Origin: a bacterium
GTDB taxonomy: Bacteria > Patescibacteriota > Gracilibacteria > UM-FILTER-43-11
Assembly (NCBI GenBank): GCA_030426875.1
Contig: JAUHXI010000112.1
Span: 1 to 5,287 of the forward strand
Length of the DNA: 5,287 bases
Reading direction: 5' to 3'
Shown here: in pieces, positions 3,442 through 5,287 of the stretch
Numbering within the stretch: the first letter of the stretch is position 1
How the letters are laid out: each line of letters opens with the position of its first letter
The notes under the pieces: generated by a model
Database searches by the model: none
What the model was told of the DNA's origin: nothing
Seen by the model: the letters and a program-made list of their open reading frames with translations, nothing else
Program-made: the position numbers and the translations under genes

Positions 3442-5287
3442 ATGGCCAAACGAAAGCTCGCGTCCAAAAAAACCACGCGTTCCAAAAAAAAAGGACTCAA
3501 GATTGAACTAGAATCCGGCATCGCTCGCGAAGTGGGAGCGGTGATCTATTTTGGATTAGCCATCATCTTCTTCCTGGTGATCGCTGGTAAAGCTGGCATC
3601 GTGGGTACCTGGCTCAACACCTACCTTGGCCTGCTTTTTGGAATAGGTGCCTTTGCATTACCCATTCTTTTTTTGACCCTTGGCCTCACTTTGTTCTTTT
3701 CTCACCGTGTGAGGTTAGATTTTACCCGCTACGTCGGCATCTTATTCCTGATGTTTTCCAGCTTGGGACTCGTCCATCTGCGGACCAGCATGGACACCAT
3801 GCTCGATCAAGTGGAGGCATTTGGAGGCTACGTGGGCTTTTCAAGCTCTATTTTTCTACGCTATACCATCTCTGACACCGGGGCAAAAGTGGTCCTCGTT
3901 GTCTTACTCCTCATTGGTTTTTTGATGACCTTCGAGATCTCCTTCCGAGACATTTTGAGCTGGCTCAGTCCTGACCGCGCCATCAGCCTAGAACCAAGAA
4001 AAAAAGCCAAAAAAATCAGTCCCCTTCCTGACAAACAGAGTGACGAAGAACTCAATATCGTCAAACCCCTTTTGAGCAAAGGAGACAAAGAAGAAGTGGC
4101 CACCGTCAAAGAAAATGAGAAGAAAGTCGAAGACAAGATTTTTAAAGAGTTAGAAATCAACAAGCCCAACAAAGTCAAAAAGAAGGAAAAGAAGGAGGTG
4201 GCTCAAATGAAGCAAGATGAAACGGACTACTCTGGTTGGGAATTACCAGGCCTAGAGTTGCTAAGCTCCGACAGTTCGGAGGTCTATGTGAGTGACAAAA
4301 TCCTCAAGCAAAATGCAGAAAAAATCAAAGGAAAACTGGGTCAATTTGGGATTGATGTGACCATGAAAGATGTGAACATCGGCCCAACCGTGCTGCAGTA
4401 CACCCTACAACCACATGAAGGGGTGAAGCTCAATAAAATCACCGGACTCAAGAATGACTTAGCCCTAGCATTGGCAGCCAAAGCCCTTAGAATCGAAGCC
4501 CCCATCCCTGGCAAACCCTTAGTAGGGATTGAAGTGCCCAACGACAAGCGCATGATCGTACACTTGCGTGAAATGTTGGAGAGTGAAGAATTCGATAGTT
4601 TCGACTCCAAGCTCCGCGTTGTGATCGGGCGAGACGTATCAGGTCAGCCTGTGATTGATGACCTGGGCTCCATGCCCCATCTACTCATCGCTGGTGCCAC
4701 AGGTTCTGGTAAGTCCGTGGGAATGAACACCTTCCTATTAAGCCTTTTATATCAGAATTCACCACAGGATTTGAAATTCATCATGGTGGATCCAAAACGC
4801 GTGGAATTGACACCATACAATGGAATCCCCCACCTTTTGACCCCTGTCATCACCGATCCAGACAAAGCCCACTCTGCCCTAAAATGGGCCGTGGCCGAAA
4901 TGAACCGCCGCTACACCGACCTAGCAGAAAAAGGCTACAAAAACATCAAAGAACACAATGAAGGAGAAGAAAAACCCCTCCATAAAATTGTGATCGTGAT
5001 CGACGAATTGGCCGACCTGATGATGACCGCGCCGCGTGACGTCGAGGACGCCATCGTGCGTATCACCCAGATGGCCCGTGCGGCCGGTATTCACCTAGTG
5101 CTGGCCACTCAGCGTCCATCCGTCGATGTCGTGACCGGTTTGATCAAGACCAACGTGCCGTCCCGGCTGGCATTCGCCACTTCGTCCCTGACCGACAGCC
5201 GGGTCATCCTCGACCAGCAGGGCGCAGAGAAGCTCATCGGAATGGGTGACGGGCTGTTCCTGCCGATGGGTGCCAACAAGCCGATCC
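3442..5287 (+). CDS. ftsK: DNA translocase FtsK, incomplete at the right edge
   Basis: FtsK is a membrane-anchored hexameric ATPase that pumps DNA through the closing septum and, through its gamma domain, guides chromosome-dimer resolution. The 615 residues present start at the ATG at 3442, chosen because it follows the promoter closely and opens with the basic leader usual before the first helix. Membrane segments lie near 32-50, 59-86, 95-113 and 147-166, fitting the four-helix FtsK anchor. A short charged Lys/Glu linker covers about 180-260; the linker of E. coli FtsK is far longer. The alpha domain begins near 282, followed by the RecA-like beta domain with Walker A GATGSGKS (418-425), MVDPKRVEL (448-456) and Walker B IVIVIDELADLMM (516-528). 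ATQRPSVDVVTGLIK (555-569) and DSRVILDQQGAEKLIG (585-600) follow. The rest of the motor and the gamma domain are cut off. From about residue 529 the composition and the protein character change sharply, so the 3' part may not belong to this genome. Confidence 0.96.
   Translation, partial: MAKRKLASKKTTRSKKKGLKIELESGIAREVGAVIYFGLAIIFFLVIAGKAGIVGTWLNTYLGLLFGIGAFALPILFLTLGLTLFFSHRVRLDFTRYVGILFLMFSSLGLVHLRTSMDTMLDQVEAFGGYVGFSSSIFLRYTISDTGAKVVLVVLLLIGFLMTFEISFRDILSWLSPDRAISLEPRKKAKKISPLPDKQSDEELNIVKPLLSKGDKEEVATVKENEKKVEDKIFKELEINKPNKVKKKEKKEVAQMKQDETDYSGWELPGLELLSSDSSEVYVSDKILKQNAEKIKGKLGQFGIDVTMKDVNIGPTVLQYTLQPHEGVKLNKITGLKNDLALALAAKALRIEAPIPGKPLVGIEVPNDKRMIVHLREMLESEEFDSFDSKLRVVIGRDVSGQPVIDDLGSMPHLLIAGATGSGKSVGMNTFLLSLLYQNSPQDLKFIMVDPKRVELTPYNGIPHLLTPVITDPDKAHSALKWAVAEMNRRYTDLAEKGYKNIKEHNEGEEKPLHKIVIVIDELADLMMTAPRDVEDAIVRITQMARAAGIHLVLATQRPSVDVVTGLIKTNVPSRLAFATSSLTDSRVILDQQGAEKLIGMGDGLFLPMGANKPI
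5026..5287 (+). other. High-GC, actinobacterial-like 3' part of ftsK; probable chimeric join
   Basis: By hand count 168 of these 262 bases are G or C (64%), against 133 of 285 (47%) in 4741-5025. About 70 of 87 codons end in G or C, and the A-ending codons common upstream nearly vanish. The protein reads APRDVEDAIVRITQMARAAG, then NVPSRLAFATSSLTDSRVIL, then GMGDGLFLPMGANKP. These are wordings I associate with actinobacterial FtsK, where other phyla usually have a form such as NIPARIAFAVASQIDSRTIL. The frame is kept through the join. Confidence 0.75.

Noticed and set aside
3861..4610. Two minus-strand frames of 105 and 89 codons
   Set aside because: They are shadows of ftsK, with serine/leucine-rich low-complexity translations.

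Overview
The window looks like a piece of a metagenome-derived bacterial genome of moderate G+C. Its gene types and its intergenic DNA, full of degenerate GAATTT-type repeats and C-rich hairpins, recall Patescibacteria/CPR lineages such as Peregrinibacteria. That placement is an impression from style, not a demonstrated assignment. No in-frame TGA interrupts the recognisable genes, so the standard code fits. No rRNA, tRNA, CRISPR array or transposase gene was seen.

Layout. At the left edge a minus-strand promoter (2-29) fires out of the window. A GC-rich, hairpin-laden stretch (about 85-216) follows, then a possible minus-strand gene of unknown function (217-705). Next comes a compact minus-strand unit: a near-consensus promoter with an A/T-rich upstream element (1009-1060), about 160 transcribed bases, and a clean intrinsic terminator (841-865). 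This looks like an undescribed small RNA gene carrying several C-rich CUCC motifs. Rightward from 1091 lie a C/G-rich hairpin and a degenerate GAATTT repeat, then a promoter and a complete AI-2E/PerM-family membrane protein gene (1320-2495).

Between the stop of that gene and a convergent minus-strand gene (2721-3128, a small basic protein, possibly nuclease-like) are two tandem copies of one module 114 bases apart. Each copy is a sigma-70-like promoter with a 17-base spacer running straight into a 53-54-base hairpin ending in U6. The two hairpins share their architecture and differ partly by compensatory base changes. They may be tiny structured RNAs, duplicated terminators, or both.

The 313-base gap 3129-3441 has no gene but holds four inverted repeats and the promoter of the last gene. 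That gene is ftsK (3442 to the right edge, incomplete), the DNA translocase that couples chromosome segregation to division. Its first about 528 residues match the local base composition. From the Walker B motif onward (about 5002-5026) G+C jumps from about 47% to 64%, and the protein becomes strikingly actinobacterial in character. The join is most simply an assembly chimera at a conserved segment; gene conversion is less likely.

The genes do not form one pathway. The AI-2E-family gene and ftsK are separate transcription units on the plus strand, and the two hypothetical genes and the candidate small RNA are on the minus strand.
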